NCBI GenBank assembly: GCA_900761995.1
Contig: CAAFEY010000154.1
Location: 1 to 23,249, forward strand
Direction: 5' to 3'
From: an uncultured Collinsella sp.
GTDB lineage: Bacteria; Actinomycetota; Coriobacteriia; Coriobacteriales; Coriobacteriaceae
Length of the DNA: 23,249 nucleotides
The translations under genes and the position numbers were made by a program. Shown here piece after piece: positions 6,911-13,317 of this stretch (position 1 is its first letter; each line of letters starts with the position of its first letter). The notes beneath the pieces were generated by a model, which was not told where the DNA came from, did not search any database, and saw nothing but the letters and a program-made list of their open reading frames with translations.

Positions 6911-7810
6911 CTACCAACTCTTCTTCTCCTTGGCACTATCGTGCTGATGCTTGCGCTCCTCGACCATCTTTGCAAACCACTGCACCATAGCGGGGTCGGC
7001 ATGGCTGAAGAAGCTGGAAGTTTTAGTGTCGAGCGCGGCGATGCGCGCCATCTCCTCGGCGGAAAGCTCGAAGTCGAACACGTCGAGGTTCTGCTCCATG
7101 CGCTCACGATGAACCGACTTCGGAATGACCACCACACCGCGTTGCAGGTTCCAACGAAGCATCACCTGAGCCGCGGTCTTGCCATGAGCCTGGCCGATTT
7201 CAACCAGCACGGGGTTCTCGAACAACCCGCCGCGACCCTCGCCGAAGGGAGCCCAGGCTTCCGGCACGATGCCGTACTCGGTCTCCCATTTCTGCAGCTC
7301 GACATTCTGGTTCAGCGGATGGCGCTCCATTTGGTTCACCATCGGCTTCGCTTCGTTGAACTCGCAGAACTCCACCATGCGGTCAACGTAAAAGTTCGAG
7401 ATGCCGATTGCGCGCACCTTGCCTTCCTGATAGAGCTTCACCATATCGCGCCACGCGCCGAACACATCGCCGAACGGCTGGTGGAGCAGCAGCAAGTCGA
7501 TGTAGTCGGTCTTCAGCTTGCGCAGCGAATCCTCGACCGACGCGCGCGTGGAGCCCTCGCCGAAATGCTCGATCCACACCTTGGTGGTAAGGAAGATATC
7601 GCCGCGGTCGATGCCCGAGGCAGCGATGGCCGAGCCCACCTGCTCTTCGTTGAAATAGCTTTGCGCCGTATCGATATGGCGATACCCTACCTCGAGCGCG
7701 TCGCGCACGCAGCGCTCGCACTCGTCTTGCGTCACCTGGTACACGCCGTAGCCCAGCTGGGGCATCTTCACGCCGTTCGAAAGCGTCACGTACATCATGT
7801 CGTTTGCCAT
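6911..7810 (-). CDS. Aldo/keto reductase
   Basis: A 299-aa NAD(P)H-dependent oxidoreductase of the AKR superfamily, with the usual TIM-barrel length. The catalytic tetrad is visible: Asp47 and Tyr52 in HIDTAQSYFNEEQVG, Lys77 in TTKVW, and His110 in LLLHQPFG. The cofactor-binding end is present as IPKSVHRERMEQNLDVFDFELS. These enzymes reduce aldehydes and ketones to alcohols. The ATG at 7810 follows AGGAAGGA at a spacing of about 6. It is the first gene of a two-gene operon with the secreted flavodoxin and faces a divergent merR. That arrangement is typical of an aldehyde, quinone or electrophile stress response; the true substrate is unknown. Confidence 0.92.
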   Translation of the reverse strand: MANDMMYVTLSNGVKMPQLGYGVYQVTQDECERCVRDALEVGYRHIDTAQSYFNEEQVGSAIAASGIDRGDIFLTTKVWIEHFGEGSTRASVEDSLRKLKTDYIDLLLLHQPFGDVFGAWRDMVKLYQEGKVRAIGISNFYVDRMVEFCEFNEAKPMVNQMERHPLNQNVELQKWETEYGIVPEAWAPFGEGRGGLFENPVLVEIGQAHGKTAAQVMLRWNLQRGVVVIPKSVHRERMEQNLDVFDFELSAEEMARIAALDTKTSSFFSHADPAMVQWFAKMVEERKHQHDSAKEKKSW

Positions 7811-7882
7811 ATTGATTCCTTCCTCGCGTATCGGGAGCGGCGACTCCTTACCACAACCCCCTTGCTTTATTGATCTGATGCT

Positions 7883-7913
7883 GTTATAACAACCGATAGT
7901 TACTAACGGTCAA
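7883..7913 (-). promoter_or_regulatory. MerR-type promoter and operator of the AKR operon
   Basis: On the minus strand TTGACC (7908-7913) and TATAAC (7883-7888) are separated by exactly 19 bases. The spacer is filled by a dyad at 7892-7910, ACCG-n-TAGT-T-ACTA-n-CGGT, with only one mismatched pair. An overlong 19-bp spacer with the operator inside is the hallmark of promoters that MerR-family proteins activate by twisting DNA. The divergent merR gene begins 35 bases away on the plus strand. Confidence 0.85.
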
Positions 7914-7947
7914 GCATTGTTATTTGGAACTTGAAGGAATCGTGAAG

Positions 7948-8394
7948 ATGGCGAACGCGAGCGAAAACGAACACGCGCCCAAGCGAGCAAAAGCAACAGG
8001 CAACCTGTTCACGATGATGCAAGTATGTCGCGAAGCCGACATGACGTACCAAACGCTGAAGTTCTACTGTAACCAGGGGCTCGTGCCCAACGTGAAACGC
8101 GATAAAAACAATCGTCGCGTGTTCGACAAGCACGACGTCGAATGGGTGAAAAGCCTGATTTGCCTAAAGAGATGCGGCATGAGCATCGAAGAAATGAAGG
8201 AATACCTAGCACTATGCCTGCAAGGTGAGACATCGATTCCTCAACGAAAAACGATGCTGGCCGAAAAACGCAGCAGGCTTGTCGAGCAAATTGCCGAATT
8301 AGAGGCCAGCGTGGAATACATCGATTGGAAGCAGGGCTTCTACGACGACGTACTGGCAGGCCGCACCGAGTACTTCAGTAACTTGCTGCCCTAA
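7948..8394 (+). CDS. MerR-family transcriptional activator
   Basis: A 148-aa regulator. The winged helix-turn-helix covers about residues 20-75 (FTMMQVCREADMTYQTLKFYCNQGLVP, then NNRRVFDKHDVEWV). A dimerising helix with IPQRKTMLAEKRSRLVEQIAELEASVEYI follows, and a short tail YYDDVLAG-like segment ends the protein. No conserved cysteine pair for metal binding is seen, so an aldehyde or redox/electrophile signal is more likely than a metal. I chose the ATG at 7948 with GAAGGA 9 bases upstream; GTG 7942 and TTG 7924 in frame are less likely. It is divergent from AKR-flavodoxin and should act on the 19-bp-spacer promoter between them. It resembles the second MerR at 12168 in its EG-x-S/T-x-PQRK segment. 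Confidence 0.88.
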   Translation: MANASENEHAPKRAKATGNLFTMMQVCREADMTYQTLKFYCNQGLVPNVKRDKNNRRVFDKHDVEWVKSLICLKRCGMSIEEMKEYLALCLQGETSIPQRKTMLAEKRSRLVEQIAELEASVEYIDWKQGFYDDVLAGRTEYFSNLLP

Positions 8395-8576
8395 AAATGA
8401 GATAGCAACCTTTTAAAACCCACGGGCGCCTTTTCGTACTATGGCTACTGCGGGCTCGATGTCGGAATCGTCGTGACCATGGTTCGACCAATATTTCAAC
8501 GCAGCTATAGGTCTGCTTGCCAAATAAGCGGCCGTGAGCTGAGCATCTGGGACAAGCGCGGTCTATATCGGAGCCA

Positions 8577-8863
8577 AACAAAAGCATTGCGGCCAAGGCC
8601 GCGATCAGCGCACTGAAAGCGATACCCGGCGTCAACCTTGCGGGAGAAGTTATAAACGCCATCGTCGCGGCAGCCATCGTCGCAGCCATTGGCGAAGGCT
8701 CGGCGTTTGCCTTCGAGAAGGTGTGTCTGGGCGAAATGAGCGCGAAGGACGTTGATGCGATTCGCGACTTCAAGGAGCAGAAACTGGACAACGAGTTCGT
8801 CAGGAAAGTGACGAGATCATTGAAGATTTCGCTGGCAACGATCAGGGTAAGAATTCGCTCTAA
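8577..8863 (+). pseudogene. C-terminal remnant of a DUF697 / GTPase-associated membrane protein
   Basis: The frame from about 8577 encodes SIAAKAAISALKAIPGVNLAG, then a hydrophobic Ala/Ile/Val stretch, then GEGSAFAFEKVCLGEMSAKD and DNEFVRKV. This looks like the tail of DUF697-type proteins found behind dynamin/Era-like GTPases. At about 8805-8813 the reading shifts by one base: the next frame continues the protein as EIIEDFAGNDQGKNSL and stops at TAA 8861-8863. No start codon, ribosome binding site or GTPase domain is present; an upstream stop closes the frame before 8538. So it is a truncated, frameshifted remnant. The family assignment is from memory of the pattern and is only moderate. Confidence 0.55.
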
Positions 8864-9039
8864 GATTTGGCTGGCAACCTGGTTAAAACCCTAGGCCCAA
8901 ACACCGGGAAAGCTTCCTCTTAAGTGCATTGGGAGTAATCCTGTTCGTGAGTACGGAATGAGTGCAAACAAATTGGATACTGCGTAGGCAACAGAACATG
9001 AAAGAGTAAGTAGAGATACAGTAAGCTGCAGCAGTCCTC

Positions 9040-9063
9040 GAATTTCCAGTCGAGTGGGAATAG
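9040..9063 (+). repeat. guaA 3'-end-like attachment site, copy C
   Basis: This reads Glu-Phe-Pro-Val-Glu-Trp-Glu-stop and ends in the exact 12 bases GAGTGGGAATAG of copies A and D. It separates unit II (AKR, flavodoxin, MerR, GTPase remnant) from unit III (methyltransferases). No integrase gene lies between copies B and C or C and D. Confidence 0.7.
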
Positions 9064-9097
9064 AACAGACGTTCGATAAAAAAATATAGTATCAGAT

Positions 9098-9131
9098 AGC
9101 GGGCACGGTTTCAATTGAATCCGTGCCCGCT
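9098..9131. terminator. Bidirectional hairpin terminator after att copy C
   Basis: The outer arms 9098-9108 and 9121-9131 (AGCGGGCACGG) pair perfectly, and the 12-base middle is itself nearly self-complementary (TTCAATTGAA). On the minus strand a run of seven T lies about a dozen bases past the stem, suitable for ending the methyltransferase transcript, whose last stop is 87 bases away. It also sits 35 bases past copy C on the plus strand. Confidence 0.75.
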
Positions 9132-9217
9132 GCTGTATGCGTGTCCTTGCATGCCCAATATGCGCCGTAAAAGCCGTCTTCTTCGACGTCAAAGTGAATG
9201 CGCTTCGTTTTTGCCTC

Positions 9218-10048
9218 TCAAAATCTTATTTTCACGATTTGCATTTTCATCCCGTTGTCACCGACCCTTGCGAGAAACCGGAAAAAGCCGCTGACAGAAG
9301 GGTCCCTCAAATCGTTGTAGCCCAGCATATAGCCGCGACTTGTGACCTGCAGACGGCTGTCCCACGTGCCGATTTCCTTGGCGGCATCCGAAACCGCAAA
9401 ATATGCCCCCACATCCTTGATTTTTGCAGTCTTAAGCCATGTTTTTGCGATCATCTTTACCGCCGTCCGATTGGCAGCATCAAAGACCAGCACACTGCCG
9501 GGGAAAGCGTCCGCCATCCCCCGCACCAGTTCCCGGACCTGCTGGGTCAGAAAGTAATAGAACACCCCGGAGGCAAAGAACACCGCCCCGCGGGAGGCAT
9601 CGATTTTGCTAAACCATGCGGTGTCTTTCAGGTCGCAGGGGATATTTTGTTCTCGATCCCCGGCGGGCAGTAGCTGCTGCCGCAAGGCAATCACATCCGG
9701 GAAGTCCAGATTGTAGATCTTGCATCTACCGTTGTCGCAGGTTCTGCCGGTGTTGTCCAGCCCGCAGCCCAGATTGACCACCGCCGCATTGGGGTGGCCT
9801 TTCAGGTAATCCCGCACCTCGAAAGCAAGATCACTCTGCCGTGTGGCCACCTCCAGCGCACCAAAGCGCTGCATCAGGCTGCGGGAGTTTTTCTCTGCCT
9901 CTGAAAAGTCGTAGTCGATCTGGTCGAGCAGACGAACCGCTGTTTCATCCCTGTAAAGGTTCGGGTACAACTCCGTACACAGCTTCCGGGAATACAGCGG
10001 GAGGATCAGCGTCTCCTGCACGGTGTTTTTCTCAATTTTACATTTCAT
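9218..10048 (-). CDS. Class I SAM methyltransferase, leucine carboxyl methyltransferase (LCM)-like
   Basis: A 276-aa protein of the LCM/TcmP-like O-methyltransferase group. The SAM motif appears as VVNLGCGLDNTGRTCD (about residues 90-105), followed by an acidic strand end YNLDFPDVIALR. The segment GVFYYFLTQQVRELVRGM and the strand VLVFDAAN are typical of the family. The product transfers a methyl group to a carboxylate or small-molecule oxygen; the substrate is unknown. The start has GAGGAAG about 6 bases upstream. It is the last gene of a three-methyltransferase operon, and composition is nearer to Clostridia-like genes than to the neighbouring chromosome, in line with transfer. Confidence 0.85.
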   Translation of the reverse strand: MKCKIEKNTVQETLILPLYSRKLCTELYPNLYRDETAVRLLDQIDYDFSEAEKNSRSLMQRFGALEVATRQSDLAFEVRDYLKGHPNAAVVNLGCGLDNTGRTCDNGRCKIYNLDFPDVIALRQQLLPAGDREQNIPCDLKDTAWFSKIDASRGAVFFASGVFYYFLTQQVRELVRGMADAFPGSVLVFDAANRTAVKMIAKTWLKTAKIKDVGAYFAVSDAAKEIGTWDSRLQVTSRGYMLGYNDLRDPSVSGFFRFLARVGDNGMKMQIVKIRF

Positions 10049-10059
10049 AGGTTTCTTCC

Positions 10060-10125
10060 TCAGTGAATAAAAACTGTCATAATTGCCGCCAGCATAGCCG
10101 CTATGACCGTCATGCCTATCGCCAT
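10060..10125 (-). CDS. Possible 21-residue membrane micropeptide
   Basis: Between two methyltransferase genes a short frame beginning at the ATG near 10125 (MAIGMTVIAAMLAAIMTVFIH) forms one strongly hydrophobic helix and stops 11 bases before the next ATG. The same frame remains open upstream into the methyltransferase gene, so the start is uncertain, and I see no good ribosome binding site. It may be a small membrane protein or only the tail of a chance frame. Confidence 0.25.
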   Translation of the reverse strand: MAIGMTVIAAMLAAIMTVFIH

Positions 10126-10163
10126 GTGCAGGATGGATGCAAAAATACCCGTGCTTGATACCC

Positions 10164-10769
10164 CTACTTCCGCGCCGTGACGCAGAGCCACTTTTTCTTT
10201 TTGTGTATCTGCACCTCGTGAAAACCCGCCTGCTCCAGGCACGCCTTTAATTCAATGTCCTTGTAGATGGTCATGCCGCCGATGATCTGCGTCCACCTCT
10301 CGTCCTTGTCCGTATCGCCATTGCTCTCGTTGCAGATAAGAATTGTCCCGCCTGGCTTCAGCGTCCGCCAGACCTCACGGAAGCATCGGGGCAAATCAGG
10401 CCAAAAATAGACGGTCTCAAAGGCCGTGGCAGCATCGAAGTAGCTATTCTCAAACGCCATATCCGCCACACTGCCTTGCAGAACGGCGCAACGCCCCTCC
10501 TGAATTGCAGTTCGGTTGAGCTTTCTAGCCTTCTCCACGCTGACGGGCGAATAGTCGATGCCCTTGACGATGCCATGCGAGTATTTTTTCAGCAGCCGTT
10601 TTATGTTCGCCCCGCCTCCGCAGCCGCAATCCAGCACCTTGGCGTTTGGCGCAAGTCGTAGAAATCGAAGCCCCCACCGCGCCACAGGGCTGTGGCCCAG
10701 ATTCATCATGGCAACCATAAGTTTTCCGCCGAGGCCCACGGGCTTGCGGGTGTTTTCAAAGAACGACAT
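10164..10769 (-). CDS. Class I SAM-dependent methyltransferase
   Basis: A 201-aa protein with the Methyltransf_11 fold. Motif I is VLDCGCGGGANIKRLLKKY (about residues 45-63), motif II IDYSPVSVEKARK, then the acidic QGSVADMAF, the TAFETVYFWPDL strand and the RTLKPGGTILICNE motif. The C-terminal domain has QIIGGMTIYKDIELKACLEQAGF, common in menaquinone-like and small-molecule methyltransferases. The ATG at 10769 has GGAGG about 7 bases upstream and overlaps the end of the preceding methyltransferase by 14 bases, showing coupling. The substrate is unknown; an iron-related small molecule is suggested only by the operon's putative DtxR-type box. Confidence 0.87.
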   Translation of the reverse strand: MSFFENTRKPVGLGGKLMVAMMNLGHSPVARWGLRFLRLAPNAKVLDCGCGGGANIKRLLKKYSHGIVKGIDYSPVSVEKARKLNRTAIQEGRCAVLQGSVADMAFENSYFDAATAFETVYFWPDLPRCFREVWRTLKPGGTILICNESNGDTDKDERWTQIIGGMTIYKDIELKACLEQAGFHEVQIHKKKKWLCVTARK

Positions 10770-11385
10770 CTGGCCCCTCCGATTTCGTGCATTCCGCATA
10801 GGTCAACGGGAACGAGGCCTTCAGCACTGCGCTTTTCTGCACCGCCCAGCCGTTTTGACGCAGGAAACGTAGGTATTCCTCGCTTGTCCACCTGCTGTGG
10901 AGGGGGAATCCCGCCATACTCATGAAAAAGGCTTTTGCCTTGCCAGAAACCGAGCTCCCCGCGTGAGTGAAGGTTGGCGCGATGAGCACGCCGTCGTCCT
11001 TCAGCACCCGTCTGATTTCTTGCAGGGCCTTTTCCGGATGCGGCACTATGTGAAGCGCGTTGGACGCGATCACCACTTCGAAGGACTTCTGTGCATAGGG
11101 CAGGCGGAACATATCTTGTACGGAAAAGTGCAGCTTTGCGGATTGATTGTCCCGCTTTGCTTCAAGGATCATCTTTGCAGAAGCGTCCGTAGCCTCGATG
11201 TGCGCCGCCGCATCCACGATGCTCTTTGCGATAAGCCCCGTGCCGGTGGCAACCTCCAGTACGGTTTTTGCTTTCACCACCGGCCGAATCAGCCCATACA
11301 TCTTCTCATACGCCGCCCGGTCGTTTCGCATGAAACGGTCGTACCGACTGGCATTCTTGTCCCAGAAACCCTTGCGTCCGTGCAT
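10756..11385 (-). CDS. Class I SAM-dependent methyltransferase
   Basis: A 209-aa protein. The N-terminal helix FWDKNASRYDRFM is typical of UbiE/COQ5-like and related small-molecule methyltransferases. SAM motif I is VLEVATGTGLIAKSI, motif II IEATDASAKMILEAKR, then VQDMFRLPYAQKSFEVVIASNALHIV and the IRRVLKDDGVLIAPTF post-motif strand. It is the first gene of the operon. I chose the ATG at 11385, preceded by GGGGGCGA; an in-frame TTG at 11400 is less likely. It overlaps the next gene. The predicted promoter upstream carries an iron-box-like sequence. The combination of three different methyltransferases in one short operon suggests successive methylations of one compound. Confidence 0.87.
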   Translation of the reverse strand: MHGRKGFWDKNASRYDRFMRNDRAAYEKMYGLIRPVVKAKTVLEVATGTGLIAKSIVDAAAHIEATDASAKMILEAKRDNQSAKLHFSVQDMFRLPYAQKSFEVVIASNALHIVPHPEKALQEIRRVLKDDGVLIAPTFTHAGSSVSGKAKAFFMSMAGFPLHSRWTSEEYLRFLRQNGWAVQKSAVLKASFPLTYAECTKSEGPDVVL

Positions 11386-11402
11386 GGCTGTCGCCCCCAA
11401 AC

Positions 11403-11420
11403 AGTTAGAGCCATCTAACT
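11403..11420. repeat. AGTTAGA/TCTAACT palindrome at the transcript start
   Basis: The 7-bp arms 11403-11409 and 11414-11420 pair around GCCA. The dyad overlaps the -10 region of the methyltransferase promoter and could be a second operator, or a short hairpin in the 5' leader. Confidence 0.45.
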
Positions 11421-11459
11421 ATAACACACGAATCATGAAGTAAGATAAGGCTAACCTTA
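11418..11459 (-). promoter_or_regulatory. Putative DtxR/IdeR-controlled promoter of the methyltransferase operon
   Basis: On the minus strand TAAGGTTAGCCTTATCTTA (11459 down to 11441) matches the 19-bp DtxR/IdeR iron-box consensus TWAGGTTAGSCTAACCTWA closely, with a perfect AGGTTAGCCT core. Its end coincides with a weak -35 (ATCTTA, 11446-11441), placed 17 bases from the -10 TATAGT (11423-11418). Repression by an iron- or manganese-loaded DtxR-type protein is inferred. Confidence 0.55.
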
Positions 11460-11500
11460 TTTTCTTGGCTAAGACGCATCTCTTCGGTTTCCGCTTATAG

Positions 11501-11578
11501 CGGCGCGAGTCAGATACTAGGCTGGAGCTGAAGAAGGAGCTTGGCGGACAGGTAGGTCGATACCGGTTCCCGGAACGG
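11501..11578 (+). pseudogene. Possible C-terminal gene remnant
   Basis: A short open frame after a stop at 11498 encodes a protein-like tail, SDTRLELKKELGGQVGRYR, and ends at a TGA. No start or ribosome binding site is seen. The family is not recognised. The remainder of 11460-11950 holds no gene I can support. Confidence 0.2.
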
Positions 11579-11837
11579 TGATCCAGCCAATTACACCAGG
11601 GCTCTAGTCATGCAGGTAAATCCAATCCATGACGGGAAATAGGTCCTTTTCTCTAGCTCGACGTCTTTCGGAGCTTGACGATTTGGACTGATGGAGGCGA
11701 GAAGTCCCTCACCGCGCCAATACCTGACGATTGCGCTATGGGCATCTCTCCGACCCTTTGAATCACCCCTTGTTACGCCACCCGCTACGAACCCCGGCGG
11801 AAACCAGGGAGTCATTAAAGGAGCGACCTGCGGTTTT

Positions 11838-11916
11838 GCGAATCAATTGAGTCATTCCCTAAATCGCGAATCAAGGGCCTGATTCGCCCAAATTGTGCAC
11901 GAATCAGCCCTTGGGC
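11838..11916. repeat. CGAATCA repeat cluster upstream of att copy D
   Basis: CGAATCA occurs at about 11839, 11865 and 11900 and inverted at 11880. CTGATTCG (11879-11886) and CGAATCAG (11900-11907) form an 8-bp inverted repeat, nested with GCCCAA/TTGGGC (11886-11891, 11911-11916). The same half-site is paired at 6108-6132. Being some 50-125 bases from an att border, these may be recombinase or accessory-factor sites. Confidence 0.45.
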
Positions 11917-11954
11917 GGCACGATGCGACACGCATCGACAACACTCGGACTGGA

Positions 11955-11975
11955 TTAGTCGCTGAGTGGGAATAG
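11955..11975 (+). repeat. guaA 3'-end-like attachment site, copy D
   Basis: The exact GAGTGGGAATAG occurs at 11964-11975 and reads Ala-Glu-Trp-Glu-stop. It is the rightmost copy in the window. The downstream terminator and the different gene content after it suggest that this is the distal border, with ancestral guaA flanking DNA to the right. Confidence 0.65.
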
Positions 11976-12079
11976 CGGGAACTGGCTTCTAAACTCGCGT
12001 TCTGGTGCTGTCGAGTACCGCCTGATGCTGTTTCGGCGTCGCCACAGAGCAAAGCCACCAGCGAAATAACGGGAATAAC

Positions 12080-12107
12080 AGCCTCTGGACCCTCTGGCTC
12101 GGAGGCT
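12080..12107 (+). terminator. Terminator after att copy D, possibly the ancestral guaA terminator
   Basis: AGCCTC (12080-12085) pairs with GAGGCT (12102-12107), followed by TTCTTTTTCG on the plus strand. It stands 105 bases past copy D and reads in the direction in which guaA would be transcribed. The stem is short, so confidence is moderate. Confidence 0.5.
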
Positions 12108-12167
12108 TTCTTTTTCGTTCTGCTCGGAAAGAGCCCCTTGCCAAAGCCCCTTGAGCATCGGGTGGTA

Positions 12168-12608
12168 TTATTGAGCGTGGGCGTTATCGTAGGTATCTTT
12201 GATTTCTTCTGGCAAATTGTCGGGAATCAGCGCCTTCACTCTATCCTCGTTGCCATCTTGGATTGCCTGCTCGTAGTACCAGCATTTGAACTTCAGCATG
12301 TCCAGTGCACGGTTCATCTTCGCGATCTCCGATTCCATGTGGGCCTTCCGCTCTTCGAACATGGCCTTGCGCTGGGGGTACGTTGATGGGCCCTCTGTGC
12401 ACCATTTCATGAACAGCCGGATGTCCTTGATTTCCATCCCTGCCTTCTTTAGGCATTCGATGACCCGAAGCGCCTCGAGTTCCGTATCGCCGAATCGGCG
12501 AATGCCGGACGTCCGCTCCAATTCCGGAAACAATCCCTGTTTGTCGTAATACCGCAGTGTGGAAACGGGCAGACCGAACATCTCCGCTACCTGTCCGATT
12601 GTGTACAT
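12168..12608 (-). CDS. MerR-family transcriptional regulator
   Basis: A 146-aa regulator. The N-terminus is a typical MerR winged helix-turn-helix: MYTIGQVAEMFGLPVSTLRYYDKQGLFPE, then GIRRFGDTELEALRVIECLKKAGM. A coiled dimerisation helix (about 85-120, HMESEIAKMNRALDMLKFKCWYYEQAI) follows. A GGAGGG precedes the ATG at a spacing of 3-4. It is divergent from the flavin reductase-CMD/cupin operon, and the intergenic region holds a dyad inside an overlong promoter spacer, so it probably activates that operon. It is clearly related to the MerR at 7948, sharing PQRK-x-M, the coiled helix and the YY-x-x-x-x-x-G end, so the two modules are paralogous. Confidence 0.9.
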   Translation of the reverse strand: MYTIGQVAEMFGLPVSTLRYYDKQGLFPELERTSGIRRFGDTELEALRVIECLKKAGMEIKDIRLFMKWCTEGPSTYPQRKAMFEERKAHMESEIAKMNRALDMLKFKCWYYEQAIQDGNEDRVKALIPDNLPEEIKDTYDNAHAQ

Positions 12609-12639
12609 GGTCCCTCCGGACGAATTTCGAATTTACTCC

Positions 12640-12670
12640 TTGACCTAAAGTTAGGTTTAGATATTACCTT
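12640..12670 (+). promoter_or_regulatory. MerR-type promoter of the flavin reductase operon
   Basis: TTGACC lies at 12640-12645. A -10-like TACCTT at 12665-12670 leaves a 19-bp spacer; TATTAC at 12662 with 16 bp is an alternative. Two overlapping dyads occupy the region: ACCTAA-AG-TTAGGT (12643-12656) and CTAAA-GTTAGG-TTTAG (12645-12660). This resembles the AKR promoter and fits control by the divergent MerR. Confidence 0.65.
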
Positions 12671-12713
12671 TATTTTCGTCAATATATATAAGGAGTGCAA
12701 GGGGTATTCCGTA

Positions 12714-13253
12714 ATGAGCAAAACGGTTTTGATAGTCTCTTCAAGCCCTCGAAAGAATGGCAATTCCGAGACGTTGGTGGATGCTTTCGCCAAAGGCGCA
12801 CGGGAAGCGGGTCACAGCGTGGAGACCATACACCTGCGCGAGAAGCAGCTCGGCTTCTGCAAGGGGTGCCTTGCCTGCCTAAAGCTGGGGCGCTGCGTCA
12901 TCCAAGACGATGCCGTGGAAATTGCCGCCAAGATGCACGACGCTGATGTCCTGGTGTTCGCAACGCCCGTTTACTACTACAGCGTCTGTGGTCAGCTCAA
13001 AACCATGCTCGCCCGCGCTAACCCGCTTTTTGGCTCCGATTATGCATTCACCGAGGCATATCTGTTGGCGACGGCGGCGGAGAACGGGCGCTCGACCTTC
13101 GACGGGGCGAAAAAGGCGATGCAGGGATGGGTTGACTGTTTCTCCCGCTGCACGCTCGCTGGAACGGTTTTCGCCGGCGGCGTGAACGGCGTGGGCGAAA
13201 TCGCCGGGCATCCCGCTCTGGAGCAGGCGCGACGAATGGGCATGGGAATCTAG
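12714..13253 (+). CDS. NAD(P)H-dependent flavodoxin-family reductase
   Basis: A 179-aa FMN reductase-like protein. The phosphate-binding loop is SSPRKNGNSETL (residues 10-21). The segment CKGCLACLKLGRCVIQDD (about 49-66) is the cysteine pattern of iron-sulfur flavoprotein-like family members. FATPVYYYSVCGQLKTMLAR holds the flavin-contacting loop. Such enzymes reduce flavins, quinones or azo and nitro compounds. The ATG follows AAGGGG at a spacing of 9. It is the first gene of a MerR-controlled operon with the CMD-cupin fusion, and it is related to the reductase at 16223. The exact substrate is unknown. Confidence 0.87.
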   Translation: MSKTVLIVSSSPRKNGNSETLVDAFAKGAREAGHSVETIHLREKQLGFCKGCLACLKLGRCVIQDDAVEIAAKMHDADVLVFATPVYYYSVCGQLKTMLARANPLFGSDYAFTEAYLLATAAENGRSTFDGAKKAMQGWVDCFSRCTLAGTVFAGGVNGVGEIAGHPALEQARRMGMGI

Positions 13254-13317
13254 CCGGGCTGCTTGGCAGCGCGGAAGCAGATTTGTGCCTAATACCATCG
13301 ACAGGAGGAAGTAAATT

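Noticed and set aside
8375..8791. A 138-aa minus-strand gene after merR
   Set aside because: It is antisense to the better supported GTPase/DUF697-like remnant and has no ribosome binding site or motif.
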